39,135 nucleotides of DNA, from NCBI GenBank assembly GCA_029261895.1, contig JAJDAK010000010.1:1-39135 (forward strand). The letters are read 5' to 3'. Source of the stretch: Deltaproteobacteria bacterium (lineage in GTDB: Bacteria > Myxococcota_A > UBA9160 > SZUA-336). The position numbers were made by a program, and so were the translations under genes. A model generated the notes under the pieces. It was not told the DNA's origin. It saw only the letters and a list, made by a program, of their open reading frames with translations, and made no database searches. Below, piece after piece: positions 24,833 to 32,900 of the stretch; the first letter of the stretch is position 1; each line of letters starts with the position of its first letter.

Positions 24833-25786
24833 CTATAGCTCGGATGGGCGCATGTCGCGCTCCGTAAGCAGTTTCTCGATGCCATGAACGCTTTCGACCA
24901 CCAGCCGCCCCACACTATTCAAGCTCGATTCAGAAACATTGACCAAATTGTCCTGCGCGGTATGCCAATACGGACCCGGCGTTCGGCGCGCGCCATACTG
25001 AAAATCAATGAAGCTCAGGGCCATTTTCACCCCACGTTCAACAAACGGCGTGTGGTCATCCACCAGATGCAGCGTAGAACGCTGATCCACGATCCCCTCC
25101 AAGCCGGTATCCCGGGCGGCTTGAAATAACACGCGACGCAGCACGGGTGCGGAGCCCTGATCAACCGCGAGGTTGAGATCTCGATCCGCGACCATGTCAA
25201 CGAGAATCAGCGCCCTCACGTCGGCCAGGCTGCCATCTCCTGCCATCGCTTCGGCCAACGCGCGGCTACCATAGAGCCCATCGTCCGGAGTGATGTCGCG
25301 GCCGAGCGCCTCTTCGCCGTCGCAAAAGATCAGATCCACCGTATACGACAGCCGGCGGGCGGAAAAGATTTCAGCAAGCTCGAGCATCAACGCGACTCCC
25401 GAGGCTCCGTCATTTGCACCAAGAAAGCGGATGCCTTCAATTTTTTTCGTGTCGTAGTGGGTCACGAAGAGAATTCGTCCCGGTTTTTCACCCGGCTGGC
25501 TGCCGATCAAATTGATCATCTCCAGCGGCGGCGGTACCGGCGGCTGGGCGGTGAAGCGATGTTCACGAACGCTCCATTCCAACTCGGTGAGGTGGTCCGA
25601 AATGTAATCGCGTGTTCTCTCTGCTCCTTGCGAACCCGACCAACGCGGACCGATCTCGACCAACGCTTGTAGATGTGAGAACGCACGCGCACCATCGAAG
25701 CCTTCGCTCGTCGGTGCGACCTCGCAAGCCAGCATGATGCAGCAGGCAGAAATCAGGCTAAAGTGTCTAATCGTTTCACCCTTCAT
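24833..25786 (-). CDS. M28-family glutaminyl-peptide cyclotransferase-like lipoprotein
   Basis: 317 residues. The signal ends in IMLACE, a lipobox with Cys at about residue 20, so it is probably a lipoprotein. The zinc and catalytic residues of M28-fold glutaminyl cyclases line up: FVTHYDTK, GANDGASGVALMLELA (zinc Asp), FCDGEEALG (Glu pair), DDGLYGSRALA, LVDMVAD (Asp) and VDDHTPFVERGV (zinc His). The DGEEA...LYGSR and WHTAQDN blocks are those of animal-type glutaminyl cyclase rather than of ordinary aminopeptidases, so conversion of N-terminal Gln to pyroglutamate on exported proteins is the likely reaction; an aminopeptidase is the alternative. The ATG at 25786 was chosen because it begins the signal peptide; 30 bp separate it from the divergent yifB start. 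Confidence 0.85.
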   Translation of the reverse strand: MKGETIRHFSLISACCIMLACEVAPTSEGFDGARAFSHLQALVEIGPRWSGSQGAERTRDYISDHLTELEWSVREHRFTAQPPVPPPLEMINLIGSQPGEKPGRILFVTHYDTKKIEGIRFLGANDGASGVALMLELAEIFSARRLSYTVDLIFCDGEEALGRDITPDDGLYGSRALAEAMAGDGSLADVRALILVDMVADRDLNLAVDQGSAPVLRRVLFQAARDTGLEGIVDQRSTLHLVDDHTPFVERGVKMALSFIDFQYGARRTPGPYWHTAQDNLVNVSESSLNSVGRLVVESVHGIEKLLTERDMRPSEL

Positions 25787-25816
25787 CCCTTCAATCCTGG
25801 TCCCATTGAGGTTCGT

Positions 25817-27331
25817 ATGCTCGTTAGGGTCCATGGATCCACACTTCACGGTGTGGAAGGTGTATTGGTTGGTGTTGAGGTCGATGCTGGTCGCGGACTC
25901 CCGTCGTTTCAAATCGTGGGCTATGGCGATCGAATCGTAAAGGAAAGTCGCGACCGGATCCGAGCAGCCTTCCGTCAAACAGGCGTCGAGTTTCCCAAAG
26001 GACGCGTCACCGTCAACCTCACGCCGCCAGATATCCCGAAAACCGGGCCGGGTCTCGATCTCGCGATTGCGGTGGGTATTGCTGCAACACAGAGCGCACT
26101 TCCCGCAGAAACATTGCAGCGCATATTGATGATTGGAGGCCTCGGCCTGGACGGCAGATTACATCCCGTGCGCGGTGCGTTGGCATTGGTGGCTGCTGGG
26201 CGGAACCAGGGCATTCAATCCGCCATCACTCCGATGCAAAATCTTAACGAGGCATCGCATTGTCCGGCGATTAAAGCGTTGGGTGCCCACACGCTCGGCG
26301 AGGTATTGGACCATCTACACGAACGCGCCACGCTAACAATTGCGCGACCGAAACCCTTTGCGGCGTCAAAACCCACGTCGGATCTCACGGAAATACGGGG
26401 GCAAGAATCCGCGAAGCGCGCGCTCGAAATTGCCGCAGCCGGTCGACATAATATGGTGTTCGTCGGCCCACCGGGAAGCGGCAAAACGCTGCTGGCTCGT
26501 CATCTACCGGAAATCCTCCCCGACCTCGATTTCGACGCCGCACTCGAAAGCACGCGGATCCACTCGATCGTGGGACAGCTGCCAGAAAATGGGTTGCTCA
26601 CGCGCCCGCCTTTTCGTTCCCCCCACCACACGATCTCGGATGCGGGCATGATTGGCGGCGGGCAACCGCTACGTCCCGGCGAGATTTCAATGGCACATCG
26701 TGGCGTGCTTTTTCTCGATGAGCTGCCTGAATTTCGTCGATCGGTCCTCGAAGCGTTACGCCAGCCCGTCGAATCAGGCTGCGTACACGTCGTACGCGCG
26801 CATGGGGCGTTTCAACTTCCCGCGAACTTTCAACTGATCGCGGCGATGAACCCTTGCCCCTGTGGTCATTGGGGAGACTCACTTGAAGACTGTCGCTGCG
26901 ATGACGCTCAAATCCGGCGCTATCGCACCAAGCTATCGGGCCCACTCCTGGACCGGATCGATCTTCACGTTGCTGTGCCGCGGGTTCAACCCGACGCCTT
27001 CTCGTTATCGGGTCAAAACGAAAACACCCGCTCCGTCAACGGTGAGCGCATTCTCGGTGCCCGTGCGCGGCAAGAAACTCGACTACGCGATACCCCCTAC
27101 CGCACCAACGCCGAGCTTCCACTAAACCGGATGGTCGAACTCTGCGCGATTGACGCCTCGGCCGCGGCCCTATTGGAGCGCGCGGTCGCACGCTTTAAAC
27201 TGACGATGCGGGGCTACCTGCGGGTACTTCGCGTAGCACGGAGCGTTGCAGACCTTGACGACCGTGACCTCGTTTCAGCGGAAAACGTTGCTGAAGCGCT
27301 GCGTTACCGTTTCGGTGCCAAGCCAGAATAA
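25817..27331 (+). CDS. comM: YifB/ComM-family Mg-chelatase-like AAA+ ATPase
   Basis: 504 residues, the usual length. The N-terminal ChlI/Lon-protease-like domain opens with RVHGSTLHGVEGVLVGVEVDAGRGLP, and the AAA+ core has the Walker A motif GPPGSGKTLLARHLP (about residues 232-246), Walker B GVLFLDELPEF, and sensor and zinc-like segments NPCPCGHWGD and C-R-C. The C-terminal domain has the conserved LTMRGYLRVLRVARSVADL. ComM is a hexameric branch-migration helicase that extends recombination during natural transformation. The start is the ATG at 25817, with GAGG 5 bases upstream. It is divergent from the M28 gene and ends 2 bp before a strong shared terminator. Confidence 0.96.
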   Translation: MLVRVHGSTLHGVEGVLVGVEVDAGRGLPSFQIVGYGDRIVKESRDRIRAAFRQTGVEFPKGRVTVNLTPPDIPKTGPGLDLAIAVGIAATQSALPAETLQRILMIGGLGLDGRLHPVRGALALVAAGRNQGIQSAITPMQNLNEASHCPAIKALGAHTLGEVLDHLHERATLTIARPKPFAASKPTSDLTEIRGQESAKRALEIAAAGRHNMVFVGPPGSGKTLLARHLPEILPDLDFDAALESTRIHSIVGQLPENGLLTRPPFRSPHHTISDAGMIGGGQPLRPGEISMAHRGVLFLDELPEFRRSVLEALRQPVESGCVHVVRAHGAFQLPANFQLIAAMNPCPCGHWGDSLEDCRCDDAQIRRYRTKLSGPLLDRIDLHVAVPRVQPDAFSLSGQNENTRSVNGERILGARARQETRLRDTPYRTNAELPLNRMVELCAIDASAAALLERAVARFKLTMRGYLRVLRVARSVADLDDRDLVSAENVAEALRYRFGAKPE

Positions 27332-27332
27332 A

Positions 27333-27365
27333 GAAACCCCGCGGCAGGACGGGCCGCGGGGTTTC
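27333..27365. terminator. Strong bidirectional terminator between yifB and bcp
   Basis: A perfect 13-bp inverted repeat, GAAACCCCGCGGC (27333-27345) / GCCGCGGGGTTTC (27353-27365), with a 7-base loop, placed between two convergent genes. A/T bases at the stem ends supply short T runs in both directions, as expected for a shared Rho-independent terminator. Confidence 0.9.
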
Positions 27366-27419
27366 CGGTCTTGGAGGGAGAATTTACTTCTCCCCAATAA
27401 GGACGAGGGCTCGGAAGCT

Positions 27420-27890
27420 TTATTCAAACGCCTGCAGCTGTTCGAGAACTTTTGCCGGGTGGTCAGCTGCTTTAGGAACCTTGCGCCAATGCTTGATCAC
27501 CTTGCCATCCGGTCCGACCCACACCGTCGAGCGAATCACTCCGATCGTCTTCTTGCCGTACATCATCTTTTCCCCGTAGGCCCCGTACTTGGTCATCACC
27601 TTGCGATCCGGATCGCAGAGCAACGTAAACGGCAGCTTGTACTTCTTCATGAATTTCTGATGTGACGCCTCATCATCCGGCGATACGCCCAAAACGACCG
27701 CATCTTCCTTAACGATCTTCTTCGAAAGATCACGAAAACCGCACGCCTGTTTGGTACACCCTGGCGTGTCATCTTTAGGATAGAAGTACACGATCACGTG
27801 CTGACCACGAAAATCCTTCAACGCCACCTTCTTTCCGCTTTGGTCGGTCAGGGTGAATGCCGGTGCAGCTTTGCCCTCTTCAATCGCCAT
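27420..27890 (-). CDS. bcp: Thioredoxin-dependent thiol peroxidase Bcp (peroxiredoxin)
   Basis: Reduces hydrogen peroxide and organic hydroperoxides with electrons from thioredoxin. It has 156 residues; KDDTPGCTKQACGFRD at about 38-53 carries the peroxidatic Cys and, five residues later, the resolving Cys of the atypical 2-Cys Bcp/PrxQ class. VIVYFYP precedes it, and STVWVGPDGKV and the conserved Arg lie downstream. No signal peptide, so cytoplasmic. Spacing to the yifB terminator and to the Tat-exported protein gene (33 bp upstream on the same strand) suggests it is the last gene of a three-gene run with the dienelactone hydrolase gene. Confidence 0.95.
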   Translation of the reverse strand: MAIEEGKAAPAFTLTDQSGKKVALKDFRGQHVIVYFYPKDDTPGCTKQACGFRDLSKKIVKEDAVVLGVSPDDEASHQKFMKKYKLPFTLLCDPDRKVMTKYGAYGEKMMYGKKTIGVIRSTVWVGPDGKVIKHWRKVPKAADHPAKVLEQLQAFE

Positions 27891-27922
27891 TTCGTCTCCT
27901 GTTCAATTTTTCCGCGGTTTTT

Positions 27923-28507
27923 CTAACCCGCGATCGGCGTGTAGCGAATCAATACGCGGGAGCCATCCTTGTATCCGGACTCAAAGCGCGGCTTCCACTT
28001 GCTCCACTCATCCTCATACTTATCCGCAAACGTCTCCATCAGGCGTGCAAAACTTGCCGGATCTTTGTCGAAGCTTGCTTTGCAGCCGAAAGAAGGCGCG
28101 GTCCGATACTTACCCGCGGATTTCTTCACGGGACCAAAGTCCCCCACCCAAATACGTGCCTGCATCCATTCCTTCTTAATCGCTCGCGACTTCCAACCAT
28201 CGGTAGCCGTTGCGATCACCACGTCGCCCTCATCATAGAAGAACCAGACTTCACCATGGCAGGTGGTCTCTCGGCCATCATCACGCAGCGGTGAAACGTA
28301 CACCAGTGAACTGTTGTATAGCGCGACCTTGGTCTCGTCACGCAGACGGATACCGGGAGTTTTCTTTTTGGGTTCAGTGATTCCAACGCGAGGTCCCAAC
28401 AGCAATCCACCTACCGCGAGACCGCTCCCAACAAGCATCTGTCTTCGTGAAATCTCCAAACTAGACAAGGTTCTGTCGAAAAAATTCGAGTGTTTTCTGC
28501 CAGGCAT
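27923..28507 (-). CDS. Tat-exported PNPOx-like (split-barrel) protein
   Basis: 194 residues. The N-terminus has a twin-Arg motif (ISRRQMLVGSGLAVGGLLLG), so it is probably exported folded by Tat. The mature part resembles pyridoxamine-phosphate-oxidase-like split barrels: LYNSSLVYVSPLRDDGRETTCHGEVWFFYDEGDVVIATATDGWKSRAI in consecutive strands, then QARIWVGDFG. Such folds bind FMN or F420, which would fit a pre-folded Tat substrate, but no cofactor residues can be confirmed by eye. The ATG at 28507 has GGAGG 9 bases upstream and lies inside the preceding gene, giving a 47-bp overlap with the dienelactone hydrolase gene. Confidence 0.6.
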   Translation of the reverse strand: MPGRKHSNFFDRTLSSLEISRRQMLVGSGLAVGGLLLGPRVGITEPKKKTPGIRLRDETKVALYNSSLVYVSPLRDDGRETTCHGEVWFFYDEGDVVIATATDGWKSRAIKKEWMQARIWVGDFGPVKKSAGKYRTAPSFGCKASFDKDPASFARLMETFADKYEDEWSKWKPRFESGYKDGSRVLIRYTPIAG

Positions 28508-29141
28508 CGTTTGCCGCCTCCTCGTTATAAACTTCGGTACGAGTTTCGTTAAAGAACGCATGATCGACATTCGGATAGGTGTGAAAGTCAGCCGATTTAT
28601 CCGCGGAGCGAATATCGTTTTCCAACTTTGCGACGGCATCCGCGTTAACAAATTCATCCTTTTCCGCAAAGAGACCGAGCACCGGCGCTTGCAGACCGGA
28701 GAAGTCCAGCGTCACATTCGGATGGACACCGTAGAAATCAACGCATGCGCCCACATCGGGATTATCACAACCCGCGGCAAGCGCGAGCTGCCCACCCATG
28801 CAGAACCCAACCGCGCCCACTTTGCTGGATGAAACGCCATCTTGGGCTTTCAAATAGGAGACGGCACCGCGCAGGTCGTGAATGGCGCGCTCGATTTGGA
28901 GCGCCATCATCAGGCGACCGGCGTCATCGGGACGGGTCGCTGCCTCTCCGTGATAGAGATCCGGTGCCAGCGCGAAAAAGCCTTCGCCAGCGAAGCGATC
29001 CGCCACCGCTTTGATATGGTCCACCAGACCCCACCATTCTTGAATCACGATGACCGCTGGGCCCGATCCGGACTCCGGTTTCGCGAGATAACCTTGAGTC
29101 GCAGATCCGCTTGCTGAAAATTCCACGTGTTGACCCGCCAT
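28461..29141 (-). CDS. Dienelactone hydrolase family protein
   Basis: 226 residues, alpha/beta hydrolase. The nucleophile elbow is GFCMGGQLAL (GxCxGG) near residue 116, with Cys as nucleophile as in carboxymethylenebutenolidase; the Asp lies in AEKDEFV and the His in VDHAFFN. The N-terminus IVIQEWWGLVDHIKAVADRFA is typical. It hydrolyses dienelactone in chlorocatechol breakdown in the founding enzymes, but many such genes outside those pathways act on other lactones or esters, and nothing here suggests a catechol pathway. The ATG at 29141 has GGGAGG 5 bases upstream; a longer frame to 29312 lacks support. First gene of the dlh, Tat protein, bcp run. Confidence 0.92.
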   Translation of the reverse strand: MAGQHVEFSASGSATQGYLAKPESGSGPAVIVIQEWWGLVDHIKAVADRFAGEGFFALAPDLYHGEAATRPDDAGRLMMALQIERAIHDLRGAVSYLKAQDGVSSSKVGAVGFCMGGQLALAAGCDNPDVGACVDFYGVHPNVTLDFSGLQAPVLGLFAEKDEFVNADAVAKLENDIRSADKSADFHTYPNVDHAFFNETRTEVYNEEAANDAWQKTLEFFRQNLV

Positions 29142-29291
29142 TCCTACCTCCCAAAGATGCGAAAAGCGGCGCCGATTGTACCCGAAAAATGCCAGGGATG
29201 GACGTTGGCCGACACACACGACCTTTCTCAACACTGAAGTACCGCAATCAGATTTCCGATGCATGCTTTGTCCATTTGGGAGGAAGATTCC

Positions 29292-29663
29292 TTGAACTAC
29301 GAGAAAGTCCACGTGCGTTGGTCGTCACCCATTCCATGCCAGGGCGCAGATGCGTCGCCCATTCCAAATCGGGGTGGCGTGTATGAGATGCTCTTTGAAG
29401 AGATGGAAGGCGTGGACCGCTTGTTCATCGGCTACTCCCAAGATCTGCGTCGCGCGTTCATCTCGCACATGGGCGGCAGCAAGGGCAACGCCGCGCTACG
29501 CAAGGAGCTCGCCGAGAACGTCACATTCTTTCGCTACTGGCTCTGCGAGCAACCCAGCACCTGTAAGAATGTCGTTTCCGCACTCGCCGATTCGCATTAC
29601 TACGAATGCGGAAGCGATGCGGTTGATGACGCGAACTGCATTGAGGTCATGGAGACCCACTAA
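29292..29663 (+). CDS. Small protein with a divergent GIY-YIG-like fold
   Basis: 123 residues from a TTG start (29292) with GGAGG 8 bases upstream. The middle reads GGVYEMLFEEMEGVDRLFIGYSQDLRRAF and then a His, which matches the spacing of the GIY...YIG...(L)R..H core of GIY-YIG nucleases, with GVY for GIY and FIG for YIG and the Arg in place. The C-terminal part is Cys-containing (WLCEQPSTCKN, YYECGSD, ANCIEV), and I see no metal-binding Glu with certainty. GIY-YIG single-domain proteins are often of unknown role. It is convergent with the YkgJ-type gene, with stop codons adjacent. Confidence 0.55.
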   Translation: MNYEKVHVRWSSPIPCQGADASPIPNRGGVYEMLFEEMEGVDRLFIGYSQDLRRAFISHMGGSKGNAALRKELAENVTFFRYWLCEQPSTCKNVVSALADSHYYECGSDAVDDANCIEVMETH

Positions 29664-30080
29664 CTAGTCTTCGTCCGACTCCTCGTACTGCCGCATCGGA
29701 ACTTCCGATTCCTCGAGCGAATACTTGCGGCCTCGGCCGATGCCTTCGCAGAGCTCTGCGACTTGCGGCGTCCATTTTCCGTCTTTCACCATACTGCGCC
29801 AAAACGGAAACGTGCTGCACTGAATGGGTCGTGCACCGTACACCTCGCAGCCGTTCGTTTCGGGGTCGAGGAAGATACAGTGCTCTTTGGTGAAGTTGAG
29901 CTGGGTCCAGCCATCCTCATCCACAAAGGTGTACTTGCGTCTAAATCGGTCTACCGAGATTTCGAGGTAGCCGGCAAGTGCTTCGATCTCCGAGCTATTG
30001 AGATACACGTACGCGTAATCGCCTCGGCTGGTGCAACACTTGCCACACTGCGTACATTCGAATCGTAGATCGGATTTCAT
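29664..30080 (-). CDS. YkgJ-family cysteine-cluster protein
   Basis: 138 residues. [21 protein letters not shown] at the N-terminus gives the CxxCxxCC cluster; the second Cys set is [27 protein letters not shown]. The eight-Cys plan of the YkgJ (UPF0153) family probably binds an iron-sulfur cluster or zinc; the biochemical role is not established. The start overlaps the stop of the threonine aldolase gene as ATGA, so the two are translationally coupled. Confidence 0.9.
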   Translation of the reverse strand: MKSDLRFECTQCGKCCTSRGDYAYVYLNSSEIEALAGYLEISVDRFRRKYTFVDEDGWTQLNFTKEHCIFLDPETNGCEVYGARPIQCSTFPFWRSMVKDGKWTPQVAELCEGIGRGRKYSLEESEVPMRQYEESDED

Positions 30081-31096
30081 CCAAGGACCTCAGTAAGCAC
30101 CCGCAATGTGTGCTCAATATCGTCGGCAGAGACATCCAGATGCGTCACCGCTCGGAGCGTTTCGGCATCGATAGGATTGATGAGTATGCGTGCATCAAGA
30201 GTCCTGCGCAGAAACGACTCGAGATCGCCCACCCGGAATAACACGATATTGGTTTCGGGATCCGTGACCCAATCCACCTTCGCCAGCGCACGCAAGCCAT
30301 CCGCGAGTCGCTTGGCGTTGGTGTGATCGTCGGCAAGACGGGATACGTGATGCTCGAGCGCGTAGATGCCCGCCGCCGCAATGATGCCTACCTGGCGCAT
30401 TCCACCACCAAACATCTTGCGATACCGATGCGCTGCGGAGATAAAATCCTTCGATCCGCAGAGCAGCGATCCGATGGGGGCACCCAATCCCTTTGACAGA
30501 CAGAACGAGACCGAGTCAAAAGGTTTGGCCCACTCAGCCGCAGCCGTGCCGCTCGCGATTTCCGCATTGAAAACGCGGGCGCCATCAAGATGAACCCCGA
30601 GCTTCGTGTCGGCCGCCACGGCAGCAATCGCTTTAATCTCCGACAGCGGAAATATCCGACCGCCGCCTCGGTTATGTGTGTTTTCAACAACCACCATGCG
30701 CGTTCGAGCGTAGTGCTGGTCGACAGGGTTCACGGCGGCCACGACATCGGCCGCGCTGAACAGACCCTCCGAGCCCACCAGATGGAACTGCACGCCAGAA
30801 AGTGCGGCCCCCGCGCCCGATTCATATAGGTAGATATGCGCATTCTGACCCGCGATGACCTCGTCGCCCGGCTGGGTATGGACGCGCAGTGCCAGCTGAT
30901 TGGCCATGGTGCCGCTAGGCACGAAAAGCGCTGCTTCCTTGCCCAGACGCTCTGCCGCAATCGCTTGCAGCCGCGCAACCGTGGGATCCTCAGCATAGAC
31001 GTCGTCGCCCACTTCCGCGGTCATCATGGCGGCCCGCATCGCGTCACTTGGACGCGTCACCGTATCGCTTCTCAAATCGATCTGTTTCATTGTCAT
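30077..31096 (-). CDS. ltaE: Low-specificity L-threonine aldolase
   Basis: PLP enzyme that cleaves L-threonine and L-allo-threonine to glycine and acetaldehyde. 339 residues. The N-terminus [36 protein letters not shown] is the family hallmark, and [13 protein letters not shown] follows with the phosphate loop. [10 protein letters not shown] holds the Asp that pairs with the PLP nitrogen, and [16 protein letters not shown] holds the Schiff-base Lys. MFGGGMRQ is the usual substrate block. The start is set at the ATG at 31096 (a second ATG follows 2 codons later). It is divergent from tpx, 41 bp away, so both promoters lie in this gap. Confidence 0.95.
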   Translation of the reverse strand: MTMKQIDLRSDTVTRPSDAMRAAMMTAEVGDDVYAEDPTVARLQAIAAERLGKEAALFVPSGTMANQLALRVHTQPGDEVIAGQNAHIYLYESGAGAALSGVQFHLVGSEGLFSAADVVAAVNPVDQHYARTRMVVVENTHNRGGGRIFPLSEIKAIAAVAADTKLGVHLDGARVFNAEIASGTAAAEWAKPFDSVSFCLSKGLGAPIGSLLCGSKDFISAAHRYRKMFGGGMRQVGIIAAAGIYALEHHVSRLADDHTNAKRLADGLRALAKVDWVTDPETNIVLFRVGDLESFLRRTLDARILINPIDAETLRAVTHLDVSADDIEHTLRVLTEVLG

Positions 31097-31106
31097 TGGC
31101 GAAGAG

Positions 31107-31112
31107 TATAAT
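31107..31112 (+). promoter_or_regulatory. Perfect -10 box upstream of tpx
   Basis: TATAAT at 31107-31112 lies 25 bases ahead of the tpx ATG (31138) in the 41-bp divergent gap. Only a poor -35 match is found about 17 bases upstream. It would place the tpx start of transcription near 31119, giving a 5' leader of about 20 bases that includes the AAGGAG ribosome site. Confidence 0.5.
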
Positions 31113-31137
31113 GCGCGCCCCAAAGAAGGAGCATGCA

Positions 31138-31653
31138 ATGTCATCAGAACGATCCGGCGCGGTTACCATGCGCGGCAATCCACTCACCTTGATCGGGCCC
31201 GAGCTAAAAGTCGGCGACCCAGCCCCGGATGCAACCCTGCTCGGTCTGGATTTGGCCGAAGCTTCTTCGGTTACCGCGGGAAAAGTGCGGATTCTCAGTT
31301 CGATCCCATCGCTCGATACACCGGTTTGCGATAGTCAAACCAAGCGCTTCAACGAAGAAGCCGCCAAAATGGGCGATGACGTTGAGGTGGTAACGATTTC
31401 AGCGGATCTGCCCTTCGGTCAGAAGCGCTGGTCCACAGCGAACGCGACCCAAGCCGTGACCTTTCTATCGGACCATCGCGACATGGCGTTCGGTACTGCA
31501 TACGGCGTCTATGTAAAAGAACTCCGCCTAGACGCACGCGCGATTTTTGTCATCGATCGGCAAGGCCGTCTCGCACACGTGGAATACGTGAAAGAGATCG
31601 CGGATCACCCCGACTATGACGCGGCGCTCAACGCGGCGAAGGCGGCGGTCTGA
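31138..31653 (+). CDS. tpx: Thiol peroxidase Tpx (atypical 2-Cys peroxiredoxin)
   Basis: 171 residues. Reduces hydroperoxides, favouring alkyl hydroperoxides, with thioredoxin. [22 protein letters not shown] holds the peroxidatic Cys in the usual TPVCD setting, and [17 protein letters not shown] follows. In E. coli Tpx the resolving Cys lies in helix alpha 3 (about residue 95); here that region reads [14 protein letters not shown], with no Cys, so the enzyme may act as a 1-Cys type. The ATG at 31138 has AAGGAG 6 bases upstream. The 3' end overlaps the convergent PHP gene by 26 bp. Confidence 0.93.
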   Translation: MSSERSGAVTMRGNPLTLIGPELKVGDPAPDATLLGLDLAEASSVTAGKVRILSSIPSLDTPVCDSQTKRFNEEAAKMGDDVEVVTISADLPFGQKRWSTANATQAVTFLSDHRDMAFGTAYGVYVKELRLDARAIFVIDRQGRLAHVEYVKEIADHPDYDAALNAAKAAV

Positions 31654-32506
31654 TCTCAAGCACATGCCGCCCGTGATCGAACCAGAGCTCGCTTCGACCC
31701 GAAGGGAATCCGACCTCGCGCGTCACCGGTGCCCGATCATCGAAGATGCGGTAGCGGATGTGGCAACGACCCGATCGGAGCAGCGCCCAAACCGCATCAG
31801 GAAGCAGCTCGTCCTCGGGACAGTGCATCTGCACCGCGCGAAAAAGCGCTTCGTACGGATCGAGTTGCCAACCCAGTAGATTCAAATTCTGATGTGCTTC
31901 TGCACCTGAAAACGCGACGACCTTGCGGCCCTCTTGAAGTAACGCTTCCCAGCGTCGCAACGCGCGCCCCGGTCGGCGGAGCAGATCACGATACGCGGCG
32001 TCGAAGCCCCAGGCACGTCGAAACAGGCGCCAAGGAATCAACGGCCCTAACGACTCAATCAAGCTGCTGGCATTGTTGTGCACTTCCATGCCGTCGAACG
32101 GCGCCCCCCAGTCCTGCCAACCCCCGTAGTGAAACGGATGCGGGATAACGGCGAACCCACCTTGCTGGTGAATCGCCTCAATCACCTCTGCGCCCGGCCG
32201 CCCCTCGGCGGCTACAATCTCTTTCAAGTCGAGGCCCAGCAGGTGTCCGCTGGCGGTACCGAATTCACCGCCTACGAGTACAAGCAATCGATGACCGTCG
32301 TGCTCGCGAATGTAGATGCCCTGCCGCTCGGCTGCGGGCAACGGACCCGTGGCTCCCGCGGGCACGTGTTCGGTCAAAACCAGGAAATCGAGACCAGCGG
32401 AATGACCGGCAGCGATCACGTCCTCAAACGGCGCGCGACTATCATGGGACGGGGCATGGTGAACATGAACGATCCCGACGAGCGCGAGAATCGTGAACAC
32501 CGACAC
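31628..32506 (-). CDS. PHP-domain protein (putative metal-dependent phosphoesterase)
   Basis: 292 residues. IVHVHHAPSHDS near residue 12 gives the first HxH metal motif, LVLTEHVP the second, GGEFGTASGHLLGLDL the Glu and His, AVIPHPFH the next and GMEVHNN another His, the order found in PHP domains. A C-terminal VAFSGAEAHQN is the last His block. PHP proteins hydrolyse phosphoesters with two or three metals. A hydrophobic start (FTILALVGIV) may be a short signal or membrane anchor. The start is GTG at 32506, 5 bp after the TPR gene, so the two form an operon. The gene overlaps tpx by 26 bp at their 3' ends. Confidence 0.8.
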   Translation of the reverse strand: MSVFTILALVGIVHVHHAPSHDSRAPFEDVIAAGHSAGLDFLVLTEHVPAGATGPLPAAERQGIYIREHDGHRLLVLVGGEFGTASGHLLGLDLKEIVAAEGRPGAEVIEAIHQQGGFAVIPHPFHYGGWQDWGAPFDGMEVHNNASSLIESLGPLIPWRLFRRAWGFDAAYRDLLRRPGRALRRWEALLQEGRKVVAFSGAEAHQNLNLLGWQLDPYEALFRAVQMHCPEDELLPDAVWALLRSGRCHIRYRIFDDRAPVTREVGFPSGRSELWFDHGRHVLEIRPPPSPR

Positions 32507-32511
32507 GAGGG

Positions 32512-32838
32512 CTAACCGGTTTGAAGGCGATTCGCGATCGCAGCAGCTTCTTCCGCTTCTGGAATCTTTCCCTGCATCTGCAGGAATCGCGACAGGCTCG
32601 TATGATAAAGCCCCTCTTCAGGTTCCAATTCGATCGCTTTTCGAATCGCAGTAATAGCGTCATCGAGTTGGCCCGAACGCGAATGCGCTTCCGCGAGGCC
32701 TTGATAGCCCAGCGCAAAGCCAGAGTTCGCCTCGAGCAAACGTTGATAGGCTGCGATAGACACGTCGTACTCTTCACGCACAAACGCGTCGAACGCTTCC
32801 TTGTACATCGCCTTAAGATCCGCCATACAGACCGACAT
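32512..32838 (-). CDS. Small TPR-repeat protein
   Basis: 108 residues (or 104 from the ATG at 32826). Three helix-turn-helix pairs of TPR type: YKEAFDAFVREEYDVSIAAYQRLLEAN, then ALGYQGLAEAHSRSGQLDDAITAIRKAIELEP, then a closing pair EGLYHTSLSRFLQMQGKIPEAEEAA. Such small TPR proteins are scaffolds that bind peptides or partner proteins. No signal peptide. It precedes the PHP-domain gene by 5 bp on the same strand. Neither candidate start has a strong ribosome site. Confidence 0.85.
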   Translation of the reverse strand: MSVCMADLKAMYKEAFDAFVREEYDVSIAAYQRLLEANSGFALGYQGLAEAHSRSGQLDDAITAIRKAIELEPEEGLYHTSLSRFLQMQGKIPEAEEAAAIANRLQTG

Positions 32839-32900
32839 TCTAGGCAAGCTCGACTTTTCCTCCACCCCCGCCCGCCGATAGAGCGGAAGGGAGACCAGAT

